The notes: generated by a model not told the origin, from the sequence alone. Positions 22,563 through 32,353 are shown, counted from the first letter of the stretch. The stretch is 40,224 nt of DNA from JBBDWJ01 sp040902925 (GCA_040902925.1 JBBDWJ010000101.1:1-40224); one strand, 5' to 3'. Program-made: numbers and translations.

Positions 22563-23813
22563 CTACGACGCCACGAGGTTGAGCGCGGCGCTGTTGATGC
22601 GCGCGCGCCGCTGCAGTGGCGGCACGCCGGTCTTTTGCTCTACGACGCTTCGGTAGTGCTCATAGATGCGCTCGAACACGGCGTCCCAGGAATATTTGTG
22701 GGCCTCTTCGCGCGCCGCGTGCCGCATGGTGTTGTGCCATTGCGGGTCGCTGATGAGCTTCGAGACGTTGTCGATAAAAGCGTCGTCGCTTTCGCCGACC
22801 ATGCCGGTGACGCCGTGGCGAACCAGAAACTTCGGGCCGCCGCTCGCTGTGACGATCGGGGGTGTTCCCGAGGCCAACGCTTCGAGGATGACGTTGCCAA
22901 AGGTGTCGGTGTGAGAGGGAAACACAAACAGGTCCATTTTGGCGTAGGCTTGCGCCAGAGCTTCTCCTTTGAGCACGCCCGGGAACTCGGCGTGTTGCAG
23001 GTTCGCTTCGAGCCACTCGCGCTCGGCGCCGGGGCCCACCACCAGGAACCGGAAATTACGATGACCCCGCGCCAGTAAACCCTGCTCGAGCCTGGCCAAA
23101 AAGCGCACGTTTTTCTCGGACGCCAACCGGCCCACGTAGCCCATGACGAAGGCGTCGTCGCCGCGGCGGCGCTTGGCCGGGTTGTACAGATCGAGGTCGA
23201 TGCCGCGGTGCATCGGCAGCACCGTCCTGGCGGTGCCTTGCTCGAGCATTCCGATCAGCTCGGGATTGGGCGCGAAGATCAGCCGCGAAGTGCCATAGAA
23301 GCGCAGCGTCACGCTGAGTAGCTGCCGCTCGACGACGCCGCTGAGCCCGTCTTTCCACGTTGCCGGCAGAAAGGGCAGCATCGACCGCAGCCGCCAAGCG
23401 GCAAACTCATGAACATTCGTGTGCCACGAAGCGACCGTGGGGACGTGCATCTCGCGCGCCAGCAGCGCGGCGAGAGTTCCGCAGTCGCCAAGCGAGATGA
23501 AATGGATCAGATCCGGCTGAAAGCGGCGCAGGCTCTCGCGAACCTGGCGGCGGTAACGCAGCAGGAATGGATCGGCCTTCAGGCCGGCACCGAGGTCGAG
23601 CGAGCACGGACTGCGCCGCAATTCGTGAACCGTGATCGAGCCGTCCTCAAAAACGCGGCTGGCGGGGCCACCCCGTAGGTTGAACAGGGGATAGCCCCGC
23701 CGGCGCGCGAAAGCCACCAGCTCGCGGCAAGTCAACGCCGCTCCGTTCACCTCGTGAAAGGTGTCGCAGAACAGCGCCACGCGCGGCGTTTCTCTCCAGC
23801 ATCCAGCGTTCAA
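22563..23813 (-). CDS. GT4-type glycosyltransferase
   Basis: A 416-residue GT-B glycosyltransferase. The start TTG at 23813 overlaps the stop of the PHP gene (TTGA) and has GGAG eight bases upstream; the longer frame to 24005 overlaps PHP coding and is rejected. The N-terminal domain begins RVALFCDTFHEVNGAAL. The C-terminal domain has the nucleotide-sugar-binding VGRLASEKNVRFLARL and the EX7E-like FPSHTDTFGNVILEALASG. The pattern is close to the mannosyl- or glucosyltransferases of the MgtA/PimB group that act on lipids or glycans. Translationally coupled to the PHP-domain gene. Acceptor unknown. Confidence 0.9.
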   Translation of the reverse strand: MNAGCWRETPRVALFCDTFHEVNGAALTCRELVAFARRRGYPLFNLRGGPASRVFEDGSITVHELRRSPCSLDLGAGLKADPFLLRYRRQVRESLRRFQPDLIHFISLGDCGTLAALLAREMHVPTVASWHTNVHEFAAWRLRSMLPFLPATWKDGLSGVVERQLLSVTLRFYGTSRLIFAPNPELIGMLEQGTARTVLPMHRGIDLDLYNPAKRRRGDDAFVMGYVGRLASEKNVRFLARLEQGLLARGHRNFRFLVVGPGAEREWLEANLQHAEFPGVLKGEALAQAYAKMDLFVFPSHTDTFGNVILEALASGTPPIVTASGGPKFLVRHGVTGMVGESDDAFIDNVSKLISDPQWHNTMRHAAREEAHKYSWDAVFERIYEHYRSVVEQKTGVPPLQRRARINSAALNLVAS

Positions 23814-24940
23814 AGAGTCAACTCCGGCCCTCCGGCCATCGCGAGCTGCAGCGCCGGGCGAAGCCGCGGGCTTGCCAGCAGGCGCACCGTTCGCACAAAC
23901 TGCCGCAGCAGGAGCGGCGCCCGGCGTCCCTTCAGCAGTTCGGTCAGGCTGCGGGACTTGCCGTCGTGGCAATCCATGAATACGCGGTCCTGCCAGCGCG
24001 TCCAACCGAGACTGTGGTCAGCGTCGTCGCGCACGATCTCCCAGATCGTCTGAATGATGCGCAGATTGAGCGGCTCCCGATACTGCGGCATGACGAGCAC
24101 GCAACTCGAACCGGCGCGGACTTCATCGGCAAACTCGGCGAACGTACGCGCGTTGGTCAGATTGACCGTGGCGTTGGGCTCGCGCCCGTGGCGGTCGCCT
24201 CCGGAAATGATCGGCAGGCCGGTTTCCTTGGCCAGCCGGATCACGCCGCGATTCTCCTGCCAGTTGCGCATACCGTTGATTTCGAGCGCGTGAACGCAGT
24301 TCTTGTACCTGGCAATGAAATCCTCGAGCAAACGGTTGTGCTGCTCCCGACCGATGCACGGCAAGTCCCACAGCGGGTGATTGAACACGATCAACACCCC
24401 GGGGCTCTCCGATAACTCGTGCAACAGAGCATGCACCATTTCCGGCCGCCGGGTTGCGGTTGCTTGCGCGAGCCGCGCCATCGTTGCGTGCGCGCCGCGC
24501 GGCGGCAGGTTGTGAACGCCCAGATGAAAATAGGACGAGCCGAACGGCGCCGTCCATTCCACCGAAATCGGCACGCGGTCATTGGACTCGAGGAACTGCA
24601 GATGCGACGGCGCCTCGATGTTGTCGTGGTCCGAGATGGAAACCAGCGCTTCCAAGACGAGTTTCTCCTCGATCTGCGACCGTTCCAGGCGCAACGCCTG
24701 CCCCGCCGACAGCGGCGAGGTCCACCAGAATTTGGATACGTCGGCTTCAAAGTCGGTTCCACCGAACTTGCGGTGGTGATGATGAAGTACAGCCCCCAGG
24801 GCCGGTACTTTACGGACAGCCTTCGCCACCAGCCCGGCGCCTTCGCGCGAATGCAACGTGTGGCTGTGGAGCGAAACGCCGCGGCGGAAGTCGCGGCGGA
24901 TTTCCGGGCAGCGGTGAAGGTAATTCAGTTGTGTGCTCAC
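23810..24940 (-). CDS. PHP-domain phosphoesterase-like protein
   Basis: A 376-residue protein. The start GTG at 24940 has AGGAGG at ideal spacing; the open frame upstream to 25096 lacks this. PHP metal-binding motifs are present: SLHSHTLHS (HxH at 25-27), ISDHDN (103-107), FNHPLWD and GGDRHG. PHP domains hydrolyse phosphoesters, as in histidinol phosphatase or polymerase-associated domains. The last 80 residues (WQDRVFMDCHDGKSRSLTEL onward) lie outside the core. Coupled to the following GT4 gene by a TTGA overlap, so the two proteins probably act on one glycan or glycolipid substrate (inference). Confidence 0.85.
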   Translation of the reverse strand: MSTQLNYLHRCPEIRRDFRRGVSLHSHTLHSREGAGLVAKAVRKVPALGAVLHHHHRKFGGTDFEADVSKFWWTSPLSAGQALRLERSQIEEKLVLEALVSISDHDNIEAPSHLQFLESNDRVPISVEWTAPFGSSYFHLGVHNLPPRGAHATMARLAQATATRRPEMVHALLHELSESPGVLIVFNHPLWDLPCIGREQHNRLLEDFIARYKNCVHALEINGMRNWQENRGVIRLAKETGLPIISGGDRHGREPNATVNLTNARTFAEFADEVRAGSSCVLVMPQYREPLNLRIIQTIWEIVRDDADHSLGWTRWQDRVFMDCHDGKSRSLTELLKGRRAPLLLRQFVRTVRLLASPRLRPALQLAMAGGPELTL

Positions 24941-25121
24941 GAAGCGGCCTCCTGCGCTTGCGTCAAAGTGGGGAGCCGGCTGCCGCGTTCCGGCGGGATT
25001 CGGCTGCGGCAAAGCAGACTTGCTATCCCCTACCCGCAGCATGGAGTGTTTTTGTTCCGGCGAAGTTACCGGAGCTTGAATTTTCCTTAAAAACATTCTT
25101 TTCAGTTTGTGTCTATCGAAT

Positions 25122-25144
25122 AGGCCCTTCGCCTGAGAGGGCCT
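25122..25144 (-). terminator. Hairpin after the RND pump gene, possible terminator
   Basis: AGGCCCT...AGGGCCT, 7-bp stem with a 9-base loop, 16 bases past the RND stop at 25160. No T-run follows directly on the minus strand, so termination is uncertain. Confidence 0.35.
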
Positions 25145-25159
25145 GCGCGGCTAGCCCGG

Positions 25160-28100
25160 CTAGTCTCCGCCCGGTTCGTCCTCCTGCGGCCGCAGCGTGC
25201 GCAGGCGGCGCGCCGTGCTGTCGTGGCCGATTTCCCTATAGGCAGGCGACTCGTTCGGGGAAACCGACGTGGCGCCCCCGGCAACAGGCTGCCACGACCC
25301 GACGGCCTGGTCCGGCACGGCTGCCGTCGCGGTGGCGTAGTCTTCGGAATCCGGTTCCGTTCCCCAGGCCCAGCGAACGAGCTTTTGGAAGTCTTCGAGA
25401 ATCACATACAGCGCCGGGACCAGCCCCAGCGTGATGAACGTCGAGAACAGCACGCCGAATGCGAGCGCTACCGCCATAGGAATCAGGAACTGCGCCTGGA
25501 CGCTTCTTTCGAGCATTAGCGGCGTGACGCCGGCCGCGGTTGTCAGCGAAGTCAGCAGGATCGGCCGGAAGCGCGTGACGCCGGCCTCGATCACGGACTT
25601 TTTGATCCTGCCGGTTTGTTCGCGGTGCGCGTTCACGAAGGTCACCAAGACCAGACTGTCATTCACGGCCACGCCAGCCAGCGCGATAACGCCGCACAGC
25701 GAGAGCAGACTCACGTCGAGGCCCAGAAAAATGTGGCCCCAGATGGCGCCGACGATGCCGAACGGAATCGCCGACATGACGATCAGCGGCTGCAGATACG
25801 AGCGGAACGGAATCGCCATCATTGCGTAGATAGCGAACATCGCCACTCCGAAGCCACGGAACAGCCCGTCCACCGATTCCATCTGGTCGCGCTGCTCGCC
25901 CTCCAGGCTGTACTGCACGCTAGGATGCCGTTCGAGCAACTGGGGCAGGAAACCGGCTCCGAGGTCGGCGAGCAGCTCATTAGCGTTGGCGACGGCTTCG
26001 TCCACTTCGGCGGTGACGTTGATGGCCCGCTGCCGGTCGACCCGCGTGATCGTCGCAAAGCCACGCCCATAGGCAGCGTTAGCCACTGTCGAAAACGGCA
26101 CTTCGCCGCCGTCGGGAGTGCGCACGCGCATCGACTCGAGGTCGCCGAGCGATTTACGCTGCTGTTCGGGGTAGCGCACCATCACGCGGATGTCGTCGCG
26201 GCCGCGCTGAATACGCTGCGCCTCCTCTCCGAAGAATCCCTGGCGGACCTGGCGGCCCAAGTCCTGACGCGTGAGTCCGAGCGATTCCGCTTCGGAGGTA
26301 ATGTCGAGCTTGACCTCGGGTTTTCCGCCGCGGAACGAATCGGAGATGTCGATGACGCCGGGGTACTCCGAAAGCTGCGTCTTGATTTCCGCGGCGACCT
26401 GCCGCAGCTCCTCGATATCGGAGCCGGCGAGCTGAATGTCGATGGCCTTGCCTCCGCCCATCAGATCGGAGGTAAAGGTCAGCTCGACCGCGCCCGGGAT
26501 GCCGCCCGTGATGTCCCGCCAGCGCGCCGCCAACGCGCTGCTGGTGATGGTGCGCTGTTCGGAAGGCGTCAGCTCGATGTTGACCTCGCCGAGGTGGGCG
26601 CCGCTGTACGAGGCATTGCGGGCGCCGGCGTTGCGGCTCGCTTGCGTGCGGAAGGGCTGTTCGCCGACCGATGTCAGCACGTGCTCGTAAGGAGTCCCAC
26701 CGGTTTGTTCCTTGATTTCCTTCTCGAGCTGCGCGGCGCTGGCTTCCAGGCGGCGCATCGCTTCGGCGGTCACTTCGACCGGCGTCTCCATCGGCATCGT
26801 CAGGTTGGCGACGATGTTGTCGGACTCGACGACCGGGAAGAACACAAATTTGACCAGTCCCCCGCCCACCAAGCCGAATGTCAGCGCCAGCGTCGCGAGC
26901 GCCGCAGCCAACGTCAGGTAGCGCCATTCGACCGCAAAGTTCAGCGCGGGGCGGTAAATCTTTTGGATAAACCAGTTCAGGCCGTTCTCGAAGAAATCAA
27001 AAAAACCGGTCCAGGCGCGCAGCACTAGATTCGGCCTGCCGCGTTTTTTCTTCGGGCGCTGGTGCGCCAGGTGGCTGGGAAGAATCAACTGCGATTCCAC
27101 CAGCGAGAACAGCAGCGTCGGAATGACAATGCACGGGATCACGCGCCAGATCTTACCGTTGTTTCCCGGCACAAACAGCATCGGAGCGAAGGCGGCGACG
27201 GTCGTCAGGACACCGAAAATAACCGGGATCATGACCTCCTGCACGCCGCTGACGGCGCCCTCGATGCCGGACTCCGCTTCCCTCTGTTTCGAAAAAATAT
27301 TCTCGCCGATAACGATGGCGTCATCGACCACGATGCCCAGCACCAGGATGAACGAGAACAGCGAGATCATGTTGATCGAGACGTCGAGCTGCGGCATCAT
27401 CGCGATCGCGCCGAGAAACGAGATCGGAATGCCGAGGGTCACCCAAAAAGCGAGCCGCAGGCGCAGGAACAGCGCCAGGATGATGAACACCAGAACCAGG
27501 CCCGACATGGCGTTGCGGATCAGCAAGTCCATGCGGCTTTCCAGAATCCTGGCCGTGTCGGCCCAGGTGATGATCTTGATGCCTTCGGGCAGCCTGGCGC
27601 GGGCTTCCGCGACGTATTTTTTGACGGCTGCGACCACTTCGAGCGCGTTCTGGTCGCCTACGCGATAGACTTGCACGAGCACGGCGGGCATTCCGTCGAG
27701 TCGCGCCGCTTGGTCGGTATCTTCAAAACCGTCGACGACGCGGGCGACATCGGAGAGTTGCAGCTTGCTGCCGTCGGGCCGTGTCATCAGCGTTAGGCGT
27801 TCGAATTCCGGGCCGCGGTAGGCCTGGCCCTTGGTGCGCAGCAGGATCTCGCCGCTAGCCGTCTTTACCGAACCACCGGGAAGATCGAGCGAGCTGCTGC
27901 GGACGGCCTGCGCCACGGCATCGAACGTGAGCCCGTGGCGGCGGAGCGCCTCTTCCGAAACTTCGATCGAAATTTCATACGGGCGCGCGTTCTTCAGCTC
28001 AACCTGCGTAATTTCAGGCAGCAATGTCAGCTCGTCGCGCACCTGTTCGCCGAGCCTTTTGAGCGTTAGCTCGTCGGCATCGCCCGCGATCGAGACATTG

Positions 28101-28513
28101 ATCACCTGAAAGCGGTTGGTGAGCTCCTGGATGACAGGCTTCTCGGTCTCTTCAGGAAACGTATCGATCGCGTCGACTCGCGATTTGACGTCGTCGAGCA
28201 CTTCGCGCGTGTCATAGCCGGTTTCGACCTCGATGGTGACGGTGCCCATGCCCTCCGATGCCGAGGAGGTGAGCTTCTTGATGCCGTCGAGGTCTTGCAC
28301 CGCTTCCTCGACTCGGACACAGACGCCTTCCTCGACTTCCTCCGGCGCCGCGCCGCGGTATTCCACCGACACGGTGATGATGTCGACCGAGATTTCGGGG
28401 AACACTTCCAACCGCAGGCTCATCGTCGTCATCAGGCCGACGGCGATGATCAGGATCATCAAAAGGTTCGCGACGACCCCGTTGCGCGCGAACCAGGATG
28501 TGAGGCCTTGCAT
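25160..28513 (-). CDS. RND-family efflux pump, inner-membrane subunit
   Basis: A 1117-residue proton-driven exporter of the AcrB-like HAE/RND family. ATG at 28513 has AAGGAG at good spacing; an in-frame ATG at 28540 does not. The first transmembrane helix follows at once (GVVANLLMILIIAVGLMTTM). The TM4 relay LGIVVDDAIVIGEN carries D397 and D398. In TM10, where AcrB has a relay Lys, it reads GVAVNDSLVLVTF, so the Lys is replaced by Asn next to an Asp, as in one RND subgroup. The C-terminal 80 residues are polar and variable. Last gene of the tetR-OMF-adaptor-pump operon. Substrate not predictable: drugs or lipophilic compounds more likely than metals. Confidence 0.93.
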   Translation of the reverse strand: MQGLTSWFARNGVVANLLMILIIAVGLMTTMSLRLEVFPEISVDIITVSVEYRGAAPEEVEEGVCVRVEEAVQDLDGIKKLTSSASEGMGTVTIEVETGYDTREVLDDVKSRVDAIDTFPEETEKPVIQELTNRFQVINVSIAGDADELTLKRLGEQVRDELTLLPEITQVELKNARPYEISIEVSEEALRRHGLTFDAVAQAVRSSSLDLPGGSVKTASGEILLRTKGQAYRGPEFERLTLMTRPDGSKLQLSDVARVVDGFEDTDQAARLDGMPAVLVQVYRVGDQNALEVVAAVKKYVAEARARLPEGIKIITWADTARILESRMDLLIRNAMSGLVLVFIILALFLRLRLAFWVTLGIPISFLGAIAMMPQLDVSINMISLFSFILVLGIVVDDAIVIGENIFSKQREAESGIEGAVSGVQEVMIPVIFGVLTTVAAFAPMLFVPGNNGKIWRVIPCIVIPTLLFSLVESQLILPSHLAHQRPKKKRGRPNLVLRAWTGFFDFFENGLNWFIQKIYRPALNFAVEWRYLTLAAALATLALTFGLVGGGLVKFVFFPVVESDNIVANLTMPMETPVEVTAEAMRRLEASAAQLEKEIKEQTGGTPYEHVLTSVGEQPFRTQASRNAGARNASYSGAHLGEVNIELTPSEQRTITSSALAARWRDITGGIPGAVELTFTSDLMGGGKAIDIQLAGSDIEELRQVAAEIKTQLSEYPGVIDISDSFRGGKPEVKLDITSEAESLGLTRQDLGRQVRQGFFGEEAQRIQRGRDDIRVMVRYPEQQRKSLGDLESMRVRTPDGGEVPFSTVANAAYGRGFATITRVDRQRAINVTAEVDEAVANANELLADLGAGFLPQLLERHPSVQYSLEGEQRDQMESVDGLFRGFGVAMFAIYAMMAIPFRSYLQPLIVMSAIPFGIVGAIWGHIFLGLDVSLLSLCGVIALAGVAVNDSLVLVTFVNAHREQTGRIKKSVIEAGVTRFRPILLTSLTTAAGVTPLMLERSVQAQFLIPMAVALAFGVLFSTFITLGLVPALYVILEDFQKLVRWAWGTEPDSEDYATATAAVPDQAVGSWQPVAGGATSVSPNESPAYREIGHDSTARRLRTLRPQEDEPGGD

Positions 28514-28671
28514 CAATGGCTCCTTAGCCGGGAGGCGCAATCAACGCATCCCTGCTTTGGCGAATCGGTTATGAAATCCCGGAGCGGCGGCTGTCGCCGT
28601 CCGGCGCTCGGCCGGTTGCTCGCGGCCTGGGTTATGAGTTCGTATCCAAGCGTTCCGTGGTTCAACCCGTT

Positions 28672-29955
28672 TCAGGCGGGCTTCGACCGTGGCGGCTGGC
28701 GCGCGAGGCGCGGTTTCTGATGAAAATCCCCGGAGAATCCCGACGAGCTATCTCCAGTTGGCGCGGGCTCGTCGCTGGCCACCTTGACCTGCATGCCGTT
28801 GACGGCGGTTTCAACAGCGGAGACGACGACGCGGTCCGCCGGGTTCAACCCCGAGCGCACCAGCACGCGCTCGCTCTCGGCGCGCAGCACCTCGACATCA
28901 CGGATATAGAGCCGGTCGTTCTCATCGACGACGAGAATTCGGTTCTCGCCGCGGAGCACCGATCGCGGCAGCACGTAAACGTTGCCCGAGCGGTTGCCGA
29001 GAATCTCCGCTTTCACAAACATGCCGACCGCCAGCGGCGGGCGCCCTTTCTGGCCGCCCCGGCCGTAGGGGTCGTTCACCTGCGCCACCACCTGAATCAT
29101 TTGGGTGGTGGGATCAATTTCACCTTCGGTGCGGACAATGCGCCCCTGCCAGGTGTATTCCTTGCCGCCGAAATCAGCGCGCAGCGTGACGCGCGGCCCG
29201 GGTTCGTTCTGGCTCGACTCATCGTCGCGATAGGCCAGGGGGATGTCGACAAAAGCGAGTTCGGAGTCGGCAATCGGCACCCGGACTTCGGCAACATCGA
29301 CGGCGTAAATGCGCGCCACCGAAGTTCCGCGGCTGACGAACTGGCCAACGTCGACCTGCTTGCTGCGGATGCGTCCGGCATAGGGCGCGCGCAGAACGGT
29401 GCGCTCCAGGTCATATTCGGCTTGCTCGCGCGCCGCCTGCGCGGAGGCCAGCGCCGCCTGCGCCTCGGCGATCTGCGGCTTGCGCAACGTCAGGTCCGCC
29501 GGTTCGCCTTCGCCGAGCGCTTCCCATTCCTTGTGAGCGACGGCCGATTCCTGCTCCTCCGTTGCCAGGCGTGTCTTCGCCTGGGCGATGGCGGACCGGG
29601 CGCGGACCACGGCCAGCTCGTATTCGCGCGGATCAATCTTGAGCAGCTCTTCGCCGGCCTCGAGAAAGCCGCCGACGACCAGATTCGCCGAGGCCCACAT
29701 TACGCGTCCCGAAACCTCCGGCACCAGGTCGCTGGCGGTACGCGGCGTGACCGTACCTTCGGCATGCACGGTAAGCTGCACGTTTTTCGGCTGTACTTCC
29801 ATCACCCGCACCAGCGGCGGCGGCACTTCGACCGGGCGTTTTTCGGGCTCCTGGCGGGCCGCAATCATCGACAAGGCGCCGAAGACGCCGGCGGCGAGCA
29901 CCAGCAGCGGCAAGATCACGGTGAGCGAACGTCGGATCAACAGTGAGCGATTCAT
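28672..29955 (-). CDS. RND periplasmic adaptor (membrane fusion protein)
   Basis: A 427-residue HlyD/AcrA-like adaptor. An N-terminal membrane anchor (residues about 8-30) leads to a barrel-sandwich domain (HAEGTVTPRT, SGRVMWASANLVVGGFLEAG). A helical hairpin runs from about 110 to 190 (ARSAIAQAKTRLATEEQESA onward), and the half-motif LRAPYAGRIRSKQVDVGQFV closes it. The lipoyl and beta-barrel domains follow (VGMFVKAEI, VYVLPRSVL). It bridges pump and outer-membrane channel. ATG at 29955 overlaps the channel gene's stop (ATGA). The pump gene starts 158 bases downstream. The C-terminal tail after about 400 is low-complexity. Confidence 0.92.
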   Translation of the reverse strand: MNRSLLIRRSLTVILPLLVLAAGVFGALSMIAARQEPEKRPVEVPPPLVRVMEVQPKNVQLTVHAEGTVTPRTASDLVPEVSGRVMWASANLVVGGFLEAGEELLKIDPREYELAVVRARSAIAQAKTRLATEEQESAVAHKEWEALGEGEPADLTLRKPQIAEAQAALASAQAAREQAEYDLERTVLRAPYAGRIRSKQVDVGQFVSRGTSVARIYAVDVAEVRVPIADSELAFVDIPLAYRDDESSQNEPGPRVTLRADFGGKEYTWQGRIVRTEGEIDPTTQMIQVVAQVNDPYGRGGQKGRPPLAVGMFVKAEILGNRSGNVYVLPRSVLRGENRILVVDENDRLYIRDVEVLRAESERVLVRSGLNPADRVVVSAVETAVNGMQVKVASDEPAPTGDSSSGFSGDFHQKPRLARQPPRSKPA

Positions 29956-31415
29956 AAGCGAGTTCTCCCAGCTTGGGAATCTTTGGCGTCGGGTGTGGTG
30001 ACCGAAGTCATGCGGAAACCGCCTCCCAGCGCCAGGTGCAGGTTGACGCGATTCTCCAATCGCAACCGGCGCACCGCCAGCAACTGACTTTCCGCATCTA
30101 AGGCGGCGCGGTGCGAAGCAAGCAGCGTGATGATATCGGCCAGACCCAGCCGGTAACGCTGTTCGGCCAGGTCGCGGGCCGCCTGCGACTGTTTGGTGGC
30201 CGTTTCGAGAGCGGTTTCCTGCCCGGCGAGATAGTTTTCGGCCGCCAGCGCCGATTCCACTTCCTGGTAGGCGGTGAGCATCATGCTTTCGTAGCTCGCG
30301 GCCGCTTCCGCCGCCAGGGCCTCGTTCTGGCGGACTCCGGCTTGGAGACGGCCGCGGTTGAACAACGGCTGCGTCAGGCCGCCGATCAGGTTCCAGACAA
30401 ATACGTCGTTGTTGAGCAGGTCTCTCAGCGTGTTGCTCGCCGTTCCAGCGCCCGAGGTGAGCGTGAACTTCGGCTTCAGCTCGGCCTTGGCTACGCTGAT
30501 GCGGGCATCGGCGGCAAGTAGTTGGCGCTCGGCCGCGGCCAAATCCGGGCGGCGGTGGACCAGCTCGGAGGGCAGCCCCGCCGGCACGCCCGTGGGCACT
30601 GTCGGCAAATCTTCCGCCAGCGCATGATCGCCGTCGGGATAGTCCCCGAGCAGAATCTCCAACTGCCGGATGGCGCGGTCGCGCTGCTCGAGCCGTAGCT
30701 GGAGCTGCGCTTCGGCATTGGCCACTTCGGTCAGCGCCAGGCGCAGGTCGAGCGAAGGCTTGAGGCCGCTTTCAAATCGCGCCCGAACGCGCTCGGAGGA
30801 AGTCTTGTAGCTCTCGAGCGTAGCCCGCGCGACCGCCACTTGGTGGCTGGCCTCAATGGCCGCAAACCATGCCTTCGCCACCTGCCCCGTCAGGGAGAGG
30901 TGGGCGCCCATCAGGTCGGCTTGGCGCGCCTGCGAGTCGGCGACCGCGGCCAACGTACCGGATTTGACGCGGCCCCATACGTCGGCTTCCCAGTTCAGGC
31001 TCACCCCGAGCGTGGCGTTGGTGAACGTCGTGCTTAGAATGTTGCCCTCGCTGCCGGGGATCGGGAAGCCCACAAAATTACGTCGTTCGCGGCCCCGCTG
31101 GATCGACAGATCCACGCTCGGCAATTCCGCCGCGCCGGCGATCCGCACCTGTTCGCGTGCCGCTTCGACGCGCTGGGCGGCGGCTCTCAGGTCGTGGTTG
31201 CGCGTGAGCGCGCGCTGTACGGCCTGGTCGAGTCCGTTGTCGCCAAAATAAGCCCACCAATCGCCTTCGGCGCCTGTTTCGGGTAAAGTGGCGGCGCCTG
31301 TCCAAGCCTGCGGCGGGTCGACGGTGAGATCGCGCTCCGGACGCTGCAACGCGCGGCCACAACCGGCGGCGGTCAGCGTCACGGCAAGCAACGGGATCGT
31401 CAGGGCGAACTTCAA
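29952..31415 (-). CDS. Outer-membrane efflux lipoprotein (NodT/OprM-like)
   Basis: A 487-residue TolC-like channel of the NodT family. The lipobox LTAAGC places the lipid on Cys19. The mature part begins with a plug-like WWAYFGDNGLDQAVQRALTR, typical of this family, followed by two repeats of long coiled-coil helices and strands (EQVRIAGAAELPSVDLSIQR, GVSLNWEADVWGRVKSGTLA). It completes the tripartite pump with the adaptor and RND genes. Four-base overlaps at both ends (ATGA) indicate coupled translation with tetR upstream and the adaptor downstream. Confidence 0.93.
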   Translation of the reverse strand: MKFALTIPLLAVTLTAAGCGRALQRPERDLTVDPPQAWTGAATLPETGAEGDWWAYFGDNGLDQAVQRALTRNHDLRAAAQRVEAAREQVRIAGAAELPSVDLSIQRGRERRNFVGFPIPGSEGNILSTTFTNATLGVSLNWEADVWGRVKSGTLAAVADSQARQADLMGAHLSLTGQVAKAWFAAIEASHQVAVARATLESYKTSSERVRARFESGLKPSLDLRLALTEVANAEAQLQLRLEQRDRAIRQLEILLGDYPDGDHALAEDLPTVPTGVPAGLPSELVHRRPDLAAAERQLLAADARISVAKAELKPKFTLTSGAGTASNTLRDLLNNDVFVWNLIGGLTQPLFNRGRLQAGVRQNEALAAEAAASYESMMLTAYQEVESALAAENYLAGQETALETATKQSQAARDLAEQRYRLGLADIITLLASHRAALDAESQLLAVRRLRLENRVNLHLALGGGFRMTSVTTPDAKDSQAGRTRL

Positions 31416-32098
31416 ACCGTCACCTCCTCCGCTTCCGGCGGGGTTTTCTGCTCATCGGCCGCATCGTCCGGCGGCATCAATGCCGGAGCCCGCATGCCCG
31501 CCGCGGCGTAATACACCATCTGCTCGATCGTCTCGTCCACGTTGGCCGGATCGCAAAGCCCCTTGGAGTAGGCCTTCAGCTTTTCGCTCTCGATCATCGT
31601 GAAAACCATCGCTCCGACCGCGAAGTGCAGGCGCCAGCCGCGCTCCTTGCGCGAAAGCTCCGGGACGGCGCGTTCGAACGCGGTGGTGAAACGCCCGATC
31701 ATCGGTCCGAATTTTTCCTCGAAGTACTTCTGAACGTATTCCGCCGGTTCGGCATACATGCGCCCGCAGAGCCGCATGAACGTTGGACCGGTTTCCTGAC
31801 TGACGCGAATCGCCGGCGCGAACAGAGCTCGCAGCACGTCCTCCAGCAGCGGTGGACCGCCCCCGGCGCGCTGCTCCACGGCATCGAGCATTTCGAGCCG
31901 CTCGCGGTTCAGGCGGTCGACCCGGCGGTCGAAAACCGCCGTGACCAGAGCTTCCTTGGAGCCAAAGTGGTAGTGAACCGAGGCCAGATTGACGCCCGCC
32001 TCCGCCGTCAACGTGCGGAGCGAAACGGCGTCGATGCCGCGTTCGGCGAATAGCCGTTCGGCGGTGTCAAGGATCTGGTCTGGTGTTTCCTGGCTCAT
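31412..32098 (-). CDS. TetR/AcrR-family repressor of the efflux operon
   Basis: A 228-residue regulator. The N-terminal helix-turn-helix (AERLFAERGIDAVSLRTLTA, then NLASVHYHFGSKEALVTAVF) is a standard TetR head. The C-terminal ligand domain is typical of TetR proteins with efflux pumps (LFAPAIRVSQETGPTFMRLC). It is the first gene of the operon it probably represses: its ATG is preceded by a cluster of CAAACG/CGTTTG palindromes. The start has GGGGG as a weak ribosome site. It ends in an acidic tail (DDAADEQKTPPEAEEVTV). The inducer is unknown. Confidence 0.92.
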   Translation of the reverse strand: MSQETPDQILDTAERLFAERGIDAVSLRTLTAEAGVNLASVHYHFGSKEALVTAVFDRRVDRLNRERLEMLDAVEQRAGGGPPLLEDVLRALFAPAIRVSQETGPTFMRLCGRMYAEPAEYVQKYFEEKFGPMIGRFTTAFERAVPELSRKERGWRLHFAVGAMVFTMIESEKLKAYSKGLCDPANVDETIEQMVYYAAAGMRAPALMPPDDAADEQKTPPEAEEVTV

Positions 32099-32114
32099 TG
32101 CGCCCCCGTGGAGT

Positions 32115-32158
32115 CAAACGTTCGTTTGTTTCAAACGAATGTTTAAATTGTACGTTTG
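32115..32158. promoter_or_regulatory. Candidate TetR operator cluster
   Basis: CAAACG-TT-CGTTTG (32115-32128), then TTT, then CAAACG-AA-TGTTTA (32132-32145, two arm mismatches), and a further CGTTTG half-site (32153-32158). The spacing of two tandem palindromes suits two TetR dimers. It lies 17 bases upstream of the tetR ATG. Confidence 0.7.
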
Positions 32159-32353
32159 ACTGACTGCTGTGTCAACCCCAGCGATCCGGGCCGGAATGCA
32201 ACCCACGGGACGCCCCCCGCGGGTCCGAAATCGTTACAAGTAAGTGATTACGTACGAAACGGCCCGATCGTTCGTTTTTTTGGCAGGGAAGCCCGGGGCC
32301 AAGGGGAAGCCAAGTCTCAGGGGAAGCCGGAGTCCCCGAGAATGCCTGGAGGC

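Noticed and set aside
25616..27028. Plus-strand ORF of 470 codons within the RND pump gene
   Set aside because: It is antisense to a full-length RND protein and its product has shadow-like composition.
28657..29946. Plus-strand ORF of 429 codons over the adaptor gene
   Set aside because: It is antisense to the complete membrane fusion protein.
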